From: Viola odorata
Taxonomy: Eukaryota > Streptophyta > Magnoliopsida > Malpighiales > Violaceae
Assembly (NCBI GenBank): GCA_963691705.1
Contig: OY829546.1
Coordinates: 35,000,040-35,064,039, forward strand
Direction of reading: 5' to 3'
DNA: 64,000 nt
Positions 53,939-64,000 of the stretch are shown piece after piece. The notes beneath the pieces are model-generated. The model made no database searches and was not told the origin of the DNA. It saw nothing but the letters and a program-made list of their open reading frames with translations. The translations under genes and the position numbers were made by a program. Numbering within the stretch: the first letter of the stretch is position 1; each line of letters starts with the position of its first letter.

Positions 53939-54517
53939 TGATAACAATATCCCTAACAACAAAGGGCATTTTTGTCCTATATACCATGGAAGGAAGAAAA
54001 AGCTGCTCTTACCTCCCCGGTAGCGTCGAGGCCATCGCCTCCCTATGTGTAACTGGCGCTGGGATGGTCAACACCAGCGAGGGGGTCCCACACGTCACTT
54101 CATTATGACACAAGGCGTTACCCTATCCCAGGCCTGACCAGGCATCCCGTGAGAAGCATAGGTGTTGCCTTGCCTAGGTAACGCCTACCTCCATACATAT
54201 CGCTGACGCGACGATAGCACACTCCATCAACGGGGAACTCTAACCCCCTCTGACGGGCGCGTTAGCCTCTTGTGACCATGATCACTCAGAAATGCTCCAT
54301 TTCGCCTATAAATACCTCCGCCTCCAAGGAGGGAGGTAAGCCTAAGGTTGCTAGCCAAAGCGCTGCTATTTCACACAATCATTACTAACTTAAGCATCAA
54401 AGTGTTTACGCCGGAGACCCCCTCCGGCACCGTGCAGGTACATCGGACATCAGGGACAGTCGACCTCAAGGCTCATAATCCTTCACTGTCCTCCAGCAAG
54501 CAGATCGAATCTTATCA
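53939..54517 (+). repeat. 5' LTR of element F
   Basis: It begins TGATAACAATATCCC and ends AATCTTATCA, 579 bases. TATAAATA lies at 54307-54314. The GCCGGAG-CCCCTCCGGC block (about 54411-54430) is shared with D and E. The U3 part is unlike the E LTR and has only one TATCGC (54199). Confidence 0.88.
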
Positions 54518-54520
54518 AAT

Positions 54521-54539
54521 TGGTGCTTTCATTGAGAGC
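54521..54539 (+). promoter_or_regulatory. Primer binding site of element F
   Basis: TGGTGCTTTCATTGAGAGC lies three bases after the LTR, as in D; E and C have two bases. Confidence 0.88.
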
Positions 54540-54603
54540 TTTAGTTCTATTAAGTGAGTATCCTTAATAGCCAAGCTCTGCTCCCTTAAAAATCTGGAGG
54601 ATT

Positions 54604-57109
54604 ATGGAGTCCGGCTCGGATCCCGCACTGTCCCAGTCTTCCAGCCTCCCATATGAGACCCGCAGACGACTTTTCATTTTCGCCACCTCTGATGTCGGCA
54701 CCACAGTGCAAGAAATCCCACCAGCCATGTCGGATCCCTCTTCCGAACAACTAGCGAGAACATTGGCATCCCAGGCATATACTCCTCTATCTCAAATACC
54801 AGGACCCAGTCACTCTTTTTTCCAGGCGAGGGCACCCGCAGTAGACAGTGCGGGAAATCCTCTTGCGAATTCGATATCGGCTCTTCGTGCCCAGATAGAT
54901 CAGTTGACAGAGTTGGCTGCAGGATTTACCCCTCATGTCTCAGGGCCCAGCGTGCCTTCTCATATGATTTTTACTCCATCCATCATTGATGATCGACCAC
55001 TGTCACACCAACAGTCTAGAGGTTTTACGCTATCCCTACCTGTGACATCAGCCCCTATCAGAGTCATGCAACTCGCGCCCAGAAACATCGAACCATCCGA
55101 GCAGCATAGGAGGAGAGCTCCTGTTCTTGAAGGGGAGCGATGGGACGGCGAATATAGAGATCATTGGGACAACAGGCGAGAGGAGATGTTCAGGGATCAA
55201 TCTCCCAGGCACAGCGAGAGATCAAGTAGCAGAAGGCACCGGACCCGAACACCAAGGAGTCGCAGCCAATCTCCCAGGCAGCATCGTGAGTATGATTTTC
55301 GAGCCCAAAGGCAGCTAGACGAACCCGCTCTCCTTCGACAACCGCAGGGAATTCCTGATGATAATAGCGGTCATCCATTCAGCCATCGTGTCAGACATCA
55401 CCGGGTCAACAGGCATGTGAAACTCCCTACGGAATCGTATGATGGCACAAAGGACCCTATTTCGCATCTTAACAAGGTGAAAGATTTTGTACAATTCCAG
55501 ACTCACAGTGATGCGGCGCTATGTCAAATCTTTGTAATGACGCTATCTGGCGTAGCACGCCTTTTGTTTGAGGGACTTCCGGCAGGTTCCATTGACAACT
55601 TTTCCCAATTGGAAGCCAAATTTTCAAGCCGATTTAGCACCGCTGTTCCTATTAGGAAGTCTGCGGCAGCACTATTTGATGTTCATCGAAAACCACAAGA
55701 ATCTTTGAAGGACTTTTTGAGTCATTTTGACCTAGAGATGTCACTAACGCCGGGGGTCACCATCGATTTTACTGTCGAAGCTTTGAAGCATAACTGCCGT
55801 TACGGAAAGCTACGAGATACCTTGAAGGCTAAAAGCCCACAATTATGCGAGAATGGAGGAAGAAGAAAACAGGGAGCGAACTCAGAGTATACCTCAAGAC
55901 ACGCATCCAGCACCTAACGTCCACGTTAGCGCAACCCCTGACACACAGCCAACTGATGACTGTGGACAGCGAAAAGATGACATCTCTAAGGCCTCAAATT
56001 GGCAAAGAGGTAGTTTTCGAGAGGAAGATTCAGGAATTCCCCTATGGGGAGGCAAACCGATCCGTCTAAAGGGCGAATATACGATCCTGATCTCTCATCC
56101 CTCATACTCCCAAGGGCAGAAATTTTAGCGATAGTTCAGCAGCGGAACCTACCTATCTATTACCCCGCACTTGTGAAGCCAGGAGTGATTATGGGAGGAA
56201 GGGAAAACGCATTCTGCAAGTTCCATAAAGTTAAAGGACACTCCACGGACGTGTGCCGAGAATTGAAATTGGCAATAGAACGCTTAGTCGAGGAGGGCGA
56301 CCTAGGGGAATTTGCCACTAAAATAAGGGAGGAGGTCAGGAACAATCCAGTGGACAAGGCGACCGGTGACAGGCAAGCGCCCTCTTACGCCACGGGAGCC
56401 AACGCTATCCCTATTGGTAGGAATAAGGAATCGTTTGTGGTTAACGAAGGGGACGTTCCCATAATCAATATCATAGCAGGAGGCACTCCATATTCCGAAG
56501 AACCCACAGTGTCAGCACCTGCAGCTGGCGACAAGCGAAAAAGAGAAAACGTGTTAGCCAAGAGCGAAGCGATAAGCGCGTTAGACCGGATGGTGCTGTC
56601 GTTCTCCGAAGAGGACGAGAAAGGCGTTGTCTATCCGCACAACGATGCGCTAGTAGTCACACCCGTCATCGGCAATCATGAAGTTAGGAGAACCCTTGTC
56701 CATAATGGGAGCGCGGTCAACCTGTTCTCGCTCGAAGCTTATAACTTGATGAAACATTCCGACAGTGAGTTAACACCTTGTAAGAAGCCAATAGTCGGGG
56801 TAGACGGAGTCCCGATCCCGATGGTAGGAGTTACAATGCTACCAGTATACTTTAGAGAGGATACTTCCAAACGATCAGAAGAATTGCTGTTCCTGGTTGT
56901 AGATTTGCCATTGCCTTATAACGCCATACTCGGGCGGTCGTACCTCAATCGCTTTGGAGCTGTGATATCGCAAAAACATTTGAAAATGAAATACCCTTCG
57001 TGGAATGGAGTGGTCTCGATCAAAGGGGACCAGAAGTTAGCCGCCGAGTGCTATTTACTTAAGACCCAAAAGAGTTGTGACCGTTTTGTGTGTGGCAGAC
57101 GACCCTTTT
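54604..57109 (+). pseudogene. Gag-protease of element F
   Basis: The ATG at 54604 (MESGSDPALS). It has the coiled-coil block NSISALRAQIDQLTELAAGF, the Arg/Ser tract (RRHRTRTPRSRSQSPRQ), the gag domain (LNKVKDFVQFQTHSDAALCQ, a FDLEMSLTPGV run), a deletion with frame change near 55830, and another frame change near 56040. The zinc-knuckle variant CKFHKVKGHSTDVC follows, then IINIIAGG and the protease. The protease catalytic Asp is His here (codon 56701-56703, HNGSAV). The frame ends near 57110 by another shift. The protease fold continues to GRSYLNRFGAV. Confidence 0.9.
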
Positions 57110-60100
57110 GAGGACAGAGAGGAAAAGCGCACTCAGCCAGTAGACAACATGAAGTCAATTCCCGTTAATGGAGTCGAAGGAGCAAATTTTTGGGTCAGCA
57201 AAAAACTGAACGCAGAATAAAGCACACAGCTAGCTCGATTATTGAACAGATGTAAAGGAGAATTCGCATGGAAGCTAGCAGATATGCCTGGAATTTCGCG
57301 AGAAATAGCAGAGCACCGACTCAACGTTAACCCTGACATCACACCCGTCCAACAAAAGAGGCAAGCTTTCTCTTCGGAAAAGATGATAGCCATTGAGAAA
57401 GAGATATCGAAACTCACGGATGCTGGCTTCATCAAAGAAGTCCAGTACCCAACGTGGTTGGCTAATCCCGTCTTAGTGCCAAAACCTAACGGAGAATGGC
57501 GCATGTGTATTGACTTCACCGATCTGAATGATGCCTGTCCCAAAGACTGTTATCCCCTACCTCGAATCGATCAACTGGTCGACTAAACAGCGGGATACGC
57601 TTACCTGAGCTCATTGGACGCTAACTCGGAGTATCACCAAATCCCCATGGCTGTGGAAGATGAATAAAAGACTGCCTTTATCACTCCCAAGGCCACCTAT
57701 TGCTATACGGCGATGCCGTTTGGATTAAAAAATGCTAGGGCAACATTCCAACGCATGGCAAATAAAGTTTTCGAGAATGACATACTTGTCAAAAGTTGAA
57801 GCTTTGAGGACTATGTGGCTGATCTAGAAGAAGTTTTCAGCGAGAGATGCCTCCCCTTTTTTAAAATTATTCGTAAGAGAGCCCCTTTTGGGTGGACAAA
57901 AGAATGCGAAGAAGTGTTTGCCGGCATAAAGGCCTACCTCTTGTCTGACCTGGTGTTGACAAGACCGGAACCGGGCGACGCTTTATATATGTATCTAGGT
58001 GTCACCGACGAGGTGCTCAGCGTCGTCCTGGTACGGAGCGATAGACATATTCATCGCCCCGTATTCTTTGTCAGTTATATACTGAAGGACGCCGAGTCGC
58101 GGTACACTCGCATAGAGAAAGCAGCGTTTGCCCTCGTGCAGGCAACACGAAAGATGGATCGGTACTTTCAAGCTGATCCTGTTGTAGTACTCACTGATCA
58201 ACCGTTGGGAAAAATCTAGAGAAAGCCTGAATCCTCAGGAAGAATGCTGATTTGGGCAATCGAACTCGAGCAGTATGGATTGCAATACAAGACTAGACCG
58301 TCCATCAAAGCCCAAGCGTTAGCAGACTTCATAGCAAAATGCACATTTACACAGGAGCTGCCGGTGAACCCACCAGAAGGGGAAGGGGAAGAGGCAGATC
58401 TCCCATCCCCAGATACTTACAGCGACACATGGATCATTCACGTGGATGGAGCTAAAAACCAAGAGTTAGCCGGTGTGGGAATTTTCATGATCGGACCCGG
58501 TGGCATACAGATGCGCTACGCCGTCAGAATTCTGCAACCGCTATCCAATAACGCGGCCGAATATGAAGCGTTACTGGCCAGGCTCAGAATAGGCAACAAC
58601 TTCTTCGTGGAAGCCACGCGCGGTGCAAGGATAATGCATGATCCGCAACTAAAGATACGGGGGGACTCTAAATTGGTAATAGATCAAGTCTTGGGAAATT
58701 CCCAAGCGCGGGAACCCATCATGATTCAATACCTCACAAAGGTAAAACATGAGCTAACAGAGGCAAAGAGAAAAGGCATTCAAGTCCACTTTGAGCATAT
58801 TCCTCGAGAGGATAATAGCGAAGCTGACAATCTTCCTAAAATGGCAGCTAGCCCGACAACCTCCATACCTAAAGACGTGCATTATGGTGAGATACCAGTG
58901 CCCCCTTTCATGGAAGAACAAGCGTCCCTGTGCGTAGAAGAAATAGAGAGCGATTGGAGAATTCCCGTTGTGAAATATTTGAAATATGACGAGCTGCCAG
59001 TAGATAACGCTGAAAGAAGGAAAATTTTGAAACAAGCGGCATGGTGCACATACTACAATGGAGAATTAATTCGAAAATATTTCTCTCATCCAGCCGCGAA
59101 GTGCATAACGGAGCAGGAAGGGCTCCATACTTTGCGAGAAATCCATGAAGGAATATGCGGCATGCATGTGGCTGGCGACACCCTAGAAACACAGGTCTTT
59201 CGTTCGGGATTCTACTGGCCCACCATTCGTAGAGACTGCCACAATTTTGTAAAATCTTGTCAGAAATGTCAAGAATACGCCAAAATCCCACGAAGACCAG
59301 CCGTGCAAATTTCAGAAATTGTCGCCCCTTGCCCGTTTGCCAAGTGGGGAATTGATATATTGGGCCCGTTTCTAAAAGCCAGATCCCAATTGAAGTTTGT
59401 GGTCGTCGCGGTAGACTATTTCACGAAGTGGGCAGAAGCAGAGGCGGTAGCTAACATTACCACGAAGAAGATTTGGCATTTCTTCAAATATCAAGTCATA
59501 ATGCGATTCGGGGTACCTCGCATATTGGTCAGCGACAACAGAACACAATTTACAAGCCAATTCTTTAGAAATCAATGCGCAGAATTTCAAATTGAGCAGA
59601 GATTCTCTTCTGTAGCGCACCCGCAAACCAATGGTCAGGCAAAAGTGACCAATCGCAGCATCCTCAGTGGCATCAAAAGGAACCTTGAAGGTTCTAAAAA
59701 GAAATGGGCAGACGAGCTGCCATAGGTAATGTGGGCCTATCGTATGACCGTGAAATCTACTACTGGAGAAACGCCCTTTGCATTAGCCTTTGGAACAGAG
59801 GTTGTCACGCCTGTAGAAATTGGCACCTTGAGCTTGCGAGTGGCATATTTCAGAGAAGAAGTTAATGAAGAAAGGTTACGCGCTAACCTTGATGCGCTAC
59901 CAGAAATACAAGAAGAGGCTCTCCTAAAAACTTTGCATTACAAAAGGAAAATGGCGCAGTACCATAACAAACAAGTCAAGGAGCGATTGCCCAAAGCGGG
60001 AGACTTAGTGCTCAGAGACAAACGAGCAGCGGGGCAACGCATGGGAAAACTCAACATATAATTTGGAAACACTTGACGGTACTCCCCTACCAAACTCTTG

Positions 60101-60140
60101 GAATATAGCCCGTTTAAAACTATATCATGCTAGAAGCTAA
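57110..60140 (+). pseudogene. Pol of element F
   Basis: The RT start is recognisable (LVPKPNGEWRMCIDF), but the stretch containing the catalytic Y-V-D is deleted at about 57776, leaving only NDILVKS. A second deletion near 57839 removes the RT thumb. Stops occur near 57585, 57665, 57797, 58217 and 59723. The aRH (IIHVDGAKNQELAGVGIF) is open in 58244-59725. Integrase has its zinc site and both Asp, but the catalytic Glu is Lys (codon 59642-59644, QAKVTN). A deletion near 60058 removes the NWEGPYR part. It ends LKLYHARS at about 60140. Confidence 0.9.
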
Positions 60141-60235
60141 TCTCTCTTATTTGGTATTGTTAATATTACTCTAACGCATAAATGAAAGGCATCTTTGTGC
60201 ATATTATGGCCAACAACACGCAGATAATGAAGAAT

Positions 60236-60735
60236 GCCAGGAGTGAAAATCCTATCCTTGTGATGGCTGGTCCTGATCAGACAGCTCACTAAGATGAGGC
60301 ACGCCCTGGCATAAATAGCGTTGGGGGTGAAAATCCTATCCTTGTGGTAACCGTGCTCACATAGACGGCCCATTAAGACGAGGCACGTCTCAACGCCCCC
60401 GGGAGTGAAAATCCTATTCCTTGTGGTAACCGTGCTCACATAGACGGCCCATTAAGACGAGGCATGGGCATCCTGGGGAGTGAAAATCCTATTCTTGTGG
60501 CAGCCGTTCTCATACAGACGGGCCATTGAGACAAGGCACGCCCCCAAGGAGGTAGTAACTCCGTTCTGGAAGTGAAAATCCTATCCTTGTGGTAACCGTG
60601 CTCACACAGACGACCCATTAAGATGAGGCACACTCTAGGAACGTGAGGTTTCAACGCTTGGGAGTGAAAATCCTATCCTTGTGATGCCCGGTCCTGATCA
60701 GATGGCTCACTAAGACGAGGCACGCCCCAAGCTGA
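60236..60735 (+). repeat. Post-pol tandem repeats of element F, six units
   Basis: Each unit is 73-95 bases, with GAGTGAAAATCCTATCCTTG, a variable GGT-CTGATCAGA or CGTGCTCACATAGACGG part, then CTAAGA-GAGGCACGCC. They start at about 60239, 60324, 60402, 60477, 60569 and 60660. Two subtypes alternate: TGATCAG-containing (units 1, 6) and CTCACATAGACG-containing (units 2-5). Confidence 0.85.
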
Positions 60736-61243
60736 TCGTTGGCATTTGAAACAAGGAGAGATATCCCAGCTAGTAACCGAGCGGTTGATACCCGGTGAAG
60801 TTGAGCTGGAGAGATGTCTCTATCGTAACATAGAAGCTATGCATGAAACTATGCACAACACAGATGGAAATAATAACTACTTTGTTCCTCGAAACATCAC
60901 TAAAGAAATAACAATGCAGAATACAGTGTTAACGCAGTGATACATGCAGAATTAGACACAAGACGCCACATGAAAGCCTCCCTCGAAAGATGAACCGCTA
61001 TGAAATATTATGTCTGTAAAAGACAGAAATGTTTAAGCAACCGCGGAGGGCGTGCAACCGCATAAGGTATGATAACTACTATTGTAATACTGATAGCAAG
61101 GCCTACTAACTTCATTGAAACAGTTACATCATGAAAGAGACCAACAAAGAAAAAGCGGCGACATCGTCAAAATAACAGGAAAATTCCCAAAGGATGGACC
61201 AAGCCATCCCAGCAACAAAAAGTCAAGAGGCAAAGGGCAAAGT
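60736..61243. other. Spacer between repeats and antisense gene beta in F
   Basis: No gene is seen. It contains the CCAGCTAGTAACCGAGCGG piece shared with E near 44755. It is the likely end zone of both convergent transcripts. Confidence 0.4.
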
Positions 61244-63580
61244 TTAAGAAGCGGTTGATGCGCCGTTTCCCCCCTGATTGGCGGCCCTCGTACTGTAGAA
61301 ATCTTCGTCAGATACCTGTGTGGACCTCTCCTCAAAAAAGGCAAAAAGGGATCCAATCTGAGCATCGCTCACCCCATGATGACGTATGAAGGTCTCTGTC
61401 ATAAGCATTGCTCCCTCTCTCAGATACCAACGACATTTCTCGGCAGAAAGGCTAAGATTGGCAGCCAATTCAGCATTCTGCTGCCTCTCTTGCGCTAGTG
61501 CAGTCCCTTCTTCAGAAAGGCGTGTACTTAGAGCGATGTTTTCTGCTTCTCCTCCTCCAGCGCGAGTTTGGCAGCCTCTACCTCTTGCTTGGCAGCACTC
61601 GCCTCTTGTTTAGCAGCTTCCGCCTCCTGCTTGGAAGCTATCATGGCATCCAAAAATCTGTGACGTTCAGAAGATAGGACATCTATTTCTCTTTGTTTCT
61701 CCGCCGCCTCCTTAGCACTAGCTTCACCCATATAATGAGCATGGCAGAAAGAGGAAAATATTTGAGAGCGAAGAAAATCCATACGTCCCTGATGACCCTT
61801 GGCGACAAACGCATCCTTCTCCCTTTGGTGCGACAATATTCGAGACGCCAAAAGAGATGTAGACGCAAGAACAACCTCAAAGCTATCGGAATCAAAAACT
61901 TGAAAAGCTTTCTCCCTGAGGCCACCCAGGTTAATGAGATGAGTAGGAAAGCTGGGAGGAGCGTACGGAGTCACACCAATCGTAAAGTCAGAGCCAGAAT
62001 TGTCCTTTGCGGCAGCAAGCGGGGACGAAGGAACAAAAAACATTGTCAGAGGAGAAGAAGGGCGGTCAGCAGTTCCCTCTAGGGTGGAAACAAAAGACTC
62101 ACCACCACCGACTGCCTCATAACCCAACATCTCTGAATTAAAACCTACAGCACTAGTGGTAGAATGGATGGGAGAGTCAGCAAAAGTACGGATATCGGCA
62201 GCAGGGCCAGCACCTTGAGGTTGTCTCGGAGGTGCGTCATTCCTTGTGACAGTTGTCAGGGGTGGGTTAACGCCAGATGACGATGGACTGCTATAAAGGT
62301 CGTGGTGAATCTTCTTCCGCCGCTTGGCAAGCTCCCTCACAAAGGACATATCATCGTGAGAAGGAGAGTGTGGGGGAACGTGGCCAACTCCCTAAGAATG
62401 GAAATGCAATGTGGATGCGGCAAGAGAAAGAAGAAATCAGGAGCGGTAGCAAACAGATATACCTGGTCAGAAGGAGAAGCCAAGGGAATTCCGGTAGGAA
62501 TTTGACCAGCAGACACTTCTGGAGACGCGGTAGCCTGGGAAAGGGTAGGAGGTATGGCGACTGCCTTTTTACTTCTTTTCCTTCTCGTAACACGCACCCA
62601 CTAAGACGACGTCTCAACAGCACTGGTGGTGGCAGCAACTCCTTGAGAAGGTGGCCCGACCAAAGTAACACCGATAGCCTCACCTTCAGCAGCAGCAGCG
62701 GCGGCGGCGGCAACCTGGGCTCTTCGCGCTTGCTCCCTCCTTCTTTTTCTCCGAATGTATTCAGGCTCCCAACCGAGTGGACCCACTGCACAGTCATGAA
62801 AAAACGTTAGCGTTAGCATTTTCCAGCAGCACGAGATAGTAAGGGCAAACGCTCACCCATTCTACAATCTGGAACTGCCACTCCATTTGCCACTTTAAGA
62901 GTGTCAACACTGAAGTCCATCTGGAGTAGCATTTTTAACCAACCATCTTCCGAATCGGAGAGTGGCTTTCTGCTACCCCAGGCCTCATTTTTGATTTCCT
63001 CATTAAAGCCAGTTCTCCACAAAGGCTCGGGCAGGTTAACAACGAAAAATTCTTCTTTCCAATGAGGAACGAAAGACTCGATACCCATAACTTTCCAAGT
63101 AAAGGGCTTCAGCGAGTCATCATCATAGCGGGGTGATATCGATATTACCCCCTTGCGGGAATACAACTGGAAAATATCATAAAGTAGTGCTAATGAAGGG
63201 GACTCAATCCCTTTGAACCGGCACAGCGCCGCAAAAGTGCTAACAACGCAAATTGCGTTAGGACTCAGTTGGGCTGGATTCAAGTCAGAATCGACCAGCA
63301 ACAGTTTTACAAGTGGGTCAAGGGGAAGCCGAAACCCATGATCAAACAGTTTAGCATACAATATCCTACTATTATCGGGCAATGCACTATTAAGGCGAAG
63401 AGGGTCAGTGGCGACACTAGTAGAATAGCCCTGAGGAAACCGAACATTGAAACCAGATAGACAACGATGAACTAAGGGCAAGGTGTAAAGACAAGTGGGG
63501 GTGTCACTGATCTTCTGCTCCCCAGCAGATTTTTGGGAACTTTCTCCCTCGGCAGATTTTAAAGAAGAGGTCTTAGCCAT
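61244..63580 (-). pseudogene. Antisense gene beta in F (three exons)
   Basis: Exons are 63580-62857, 62785-62463 and 62391 to about 61244, with introns in phases 1 and 0 as in C and E. N-terminal domain: RILYAKLFDHGFRLP, DLNPAQLSP, VSTFAALCRFKGI, ISISPRYDDDSLKPFTWKVM, WKEEFFVVNLPEPLWRTGFN. Exon 2 opens with GWEPEYIRRKRRREQARR and an alanine run. Exon 3 has FVRELAKRRKKIHHD, a Ser/Pro part, then a Lys/Glu/Ala coiled coil with A-A-K-Q-E repeats. A stop at about 62600 and a frame change near 61550 disable it. Confidence 0.8.
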
Positions 63581-63973
63581 AGCCAGTAAAAAAGGAAAAA
63601 GAAAATAAAAGAAGGAAGTAATGTGTGTACCTTCGTAAAAGAAATCCCAAGAATCTCAGAGCGAAGAAGAAGAAACGGCGTGAGTTATTTTCAGAAGGAA
63701 GCAATGAGCGGGGAAAGAGATAAAAAAGAAAAAGGCAAAGGGAGAAAAACATTATATAACCCTAAAAGGGGTTGAAAGGGTGTGACCAGTCAGCAACTGA
63801 CATATGGCGAGATAGCGCAATGAAAGGGCGCGACACGCGCAAAGGACATAACTTCAAAAGAGGAACGCTTCAAGTTGCCCATCTCAAACGCTTCACCATA
63901 AGAAAGACACGTGTCCTTTCTCATCATCATTTTTTGATCGCATCAGTGAGGGGATTCATAAGCATTTAATGCT
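63581..63973 (-). promoter_or_regulatory. Promoter of antisense gene beta in F
   Basis: On the - strand: AGCATTAAATGCT (63973-63961), the CACGTG G-box (63913-63908), then TAGGGTTATATAATG with the TATA near 63758-63753, 173 bases before the ATG. It is the third instance of the same promoter layout. Confidence 0.6.
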
Positions 63974-64000
63974 CTAAAAAGTAGCATCAACTCTGACACG

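Larger units (their letters stand above)
53939..64000 (+). mobile_element. Element F: Tat-type element, right end beyond the window
   Basis: The 5' LTR, primer site, gag, pol, post-pol repeats and antisense gene beta are present. Alpha, gamma, delta and the 3' LTR should follow outside. The 5 bases before the LTR are CTTGT, so the same should follow its 3' LTR. Its lesions are heavier than those of E. Confidence 0.9.

Noticed and set aside
1..64000. Host protein genes, tRNA or rRNA genes
   Set aside because: No frame outside the elements has recognisable host motifs and no tRNA or rRNA sequence was noticed.

Overview
This window looks like repeat-dense nuclear DNA of a flowering plant, most likely a eudicot. 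It holds plant-type Ty3/gypsy and Ty1/copia retrotransposon proteins, no bacterial gene organisation, and no host gene, tRNA or rRNA that I can see. Almost every long open frame belongs to an LTR retrotransposon. I name the elements A (gag-only, two copies), B, C, D, E and F; the letters are mine.

Layout. Positions 1-8760 hold decayed pieces: two inverted copies of a gag-only element (1-1620 on +, 8260-6460 on -), a copia remnant (2599-3003), a 53-bp minisatellite (3265-3905) and a 55-bp tandem repeat (5965-6465). From about 8795 onward lies one old Tat-type gypsy element, D (+ strand), into which other elements have jumped. C (- strand, 10230-33202, target duplication CCCAC) sits inside the D gag. 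B, a different gypsy element (- strand, 24255-32039), sits inside the C gag. E (+ strand, 37670-53742, target duplication GTACC) sits in the last codons of the D pol. F (+ strand, 53939 to beyond the window) sits in the D 3' region. My hand count of LTR differences gives the relative ages C (about 3.7 percent) > B (about 2.2 percent) > E (about 0.9 percent), which agrees with the nesting.

How the genes work together. C, D, E and F share one plan: LTR, a primer site 2-3 nt inside it, then gag, protease, reverse transcriptase, RNase H, a second RNase H (aRH) and integrase. A block of tandem repeats follows. After it comes, in the opposite orientation, a cluster of extra genes reading back from the 3' LTR. 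Element E keeps this cluster best. It has delta (125 aa), gamma (152 aa), alpha (725 aa, one 65-bp intron) and beta (three exons, 721 codons, one stop). Alpha and beta share an N-terminal domain and appear to be a duplicated pair. The same genes, with the same intron positions and phases, recur in C, and beta recurs in F. Alpha and beta carry conserved upstream TATA boxes and G-boxes, and gamma and delta have TATA-like boxes in one copy each, so the cluster looks like separate transcription units carried as cargo.

The strongest candidate for something under-described is this antisense cassette, together with a TATCGC hexamer array shared by the E LTR and the alpha-beta intergenic DNA. Single antisense open frames in Tat elements are known in the literature. 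A four-gene, intron-bearing, promoter-bearing cassette with a possible operator array deserves checking. All sense-strand polyproteins here carry lesions, several at catalytic residues.
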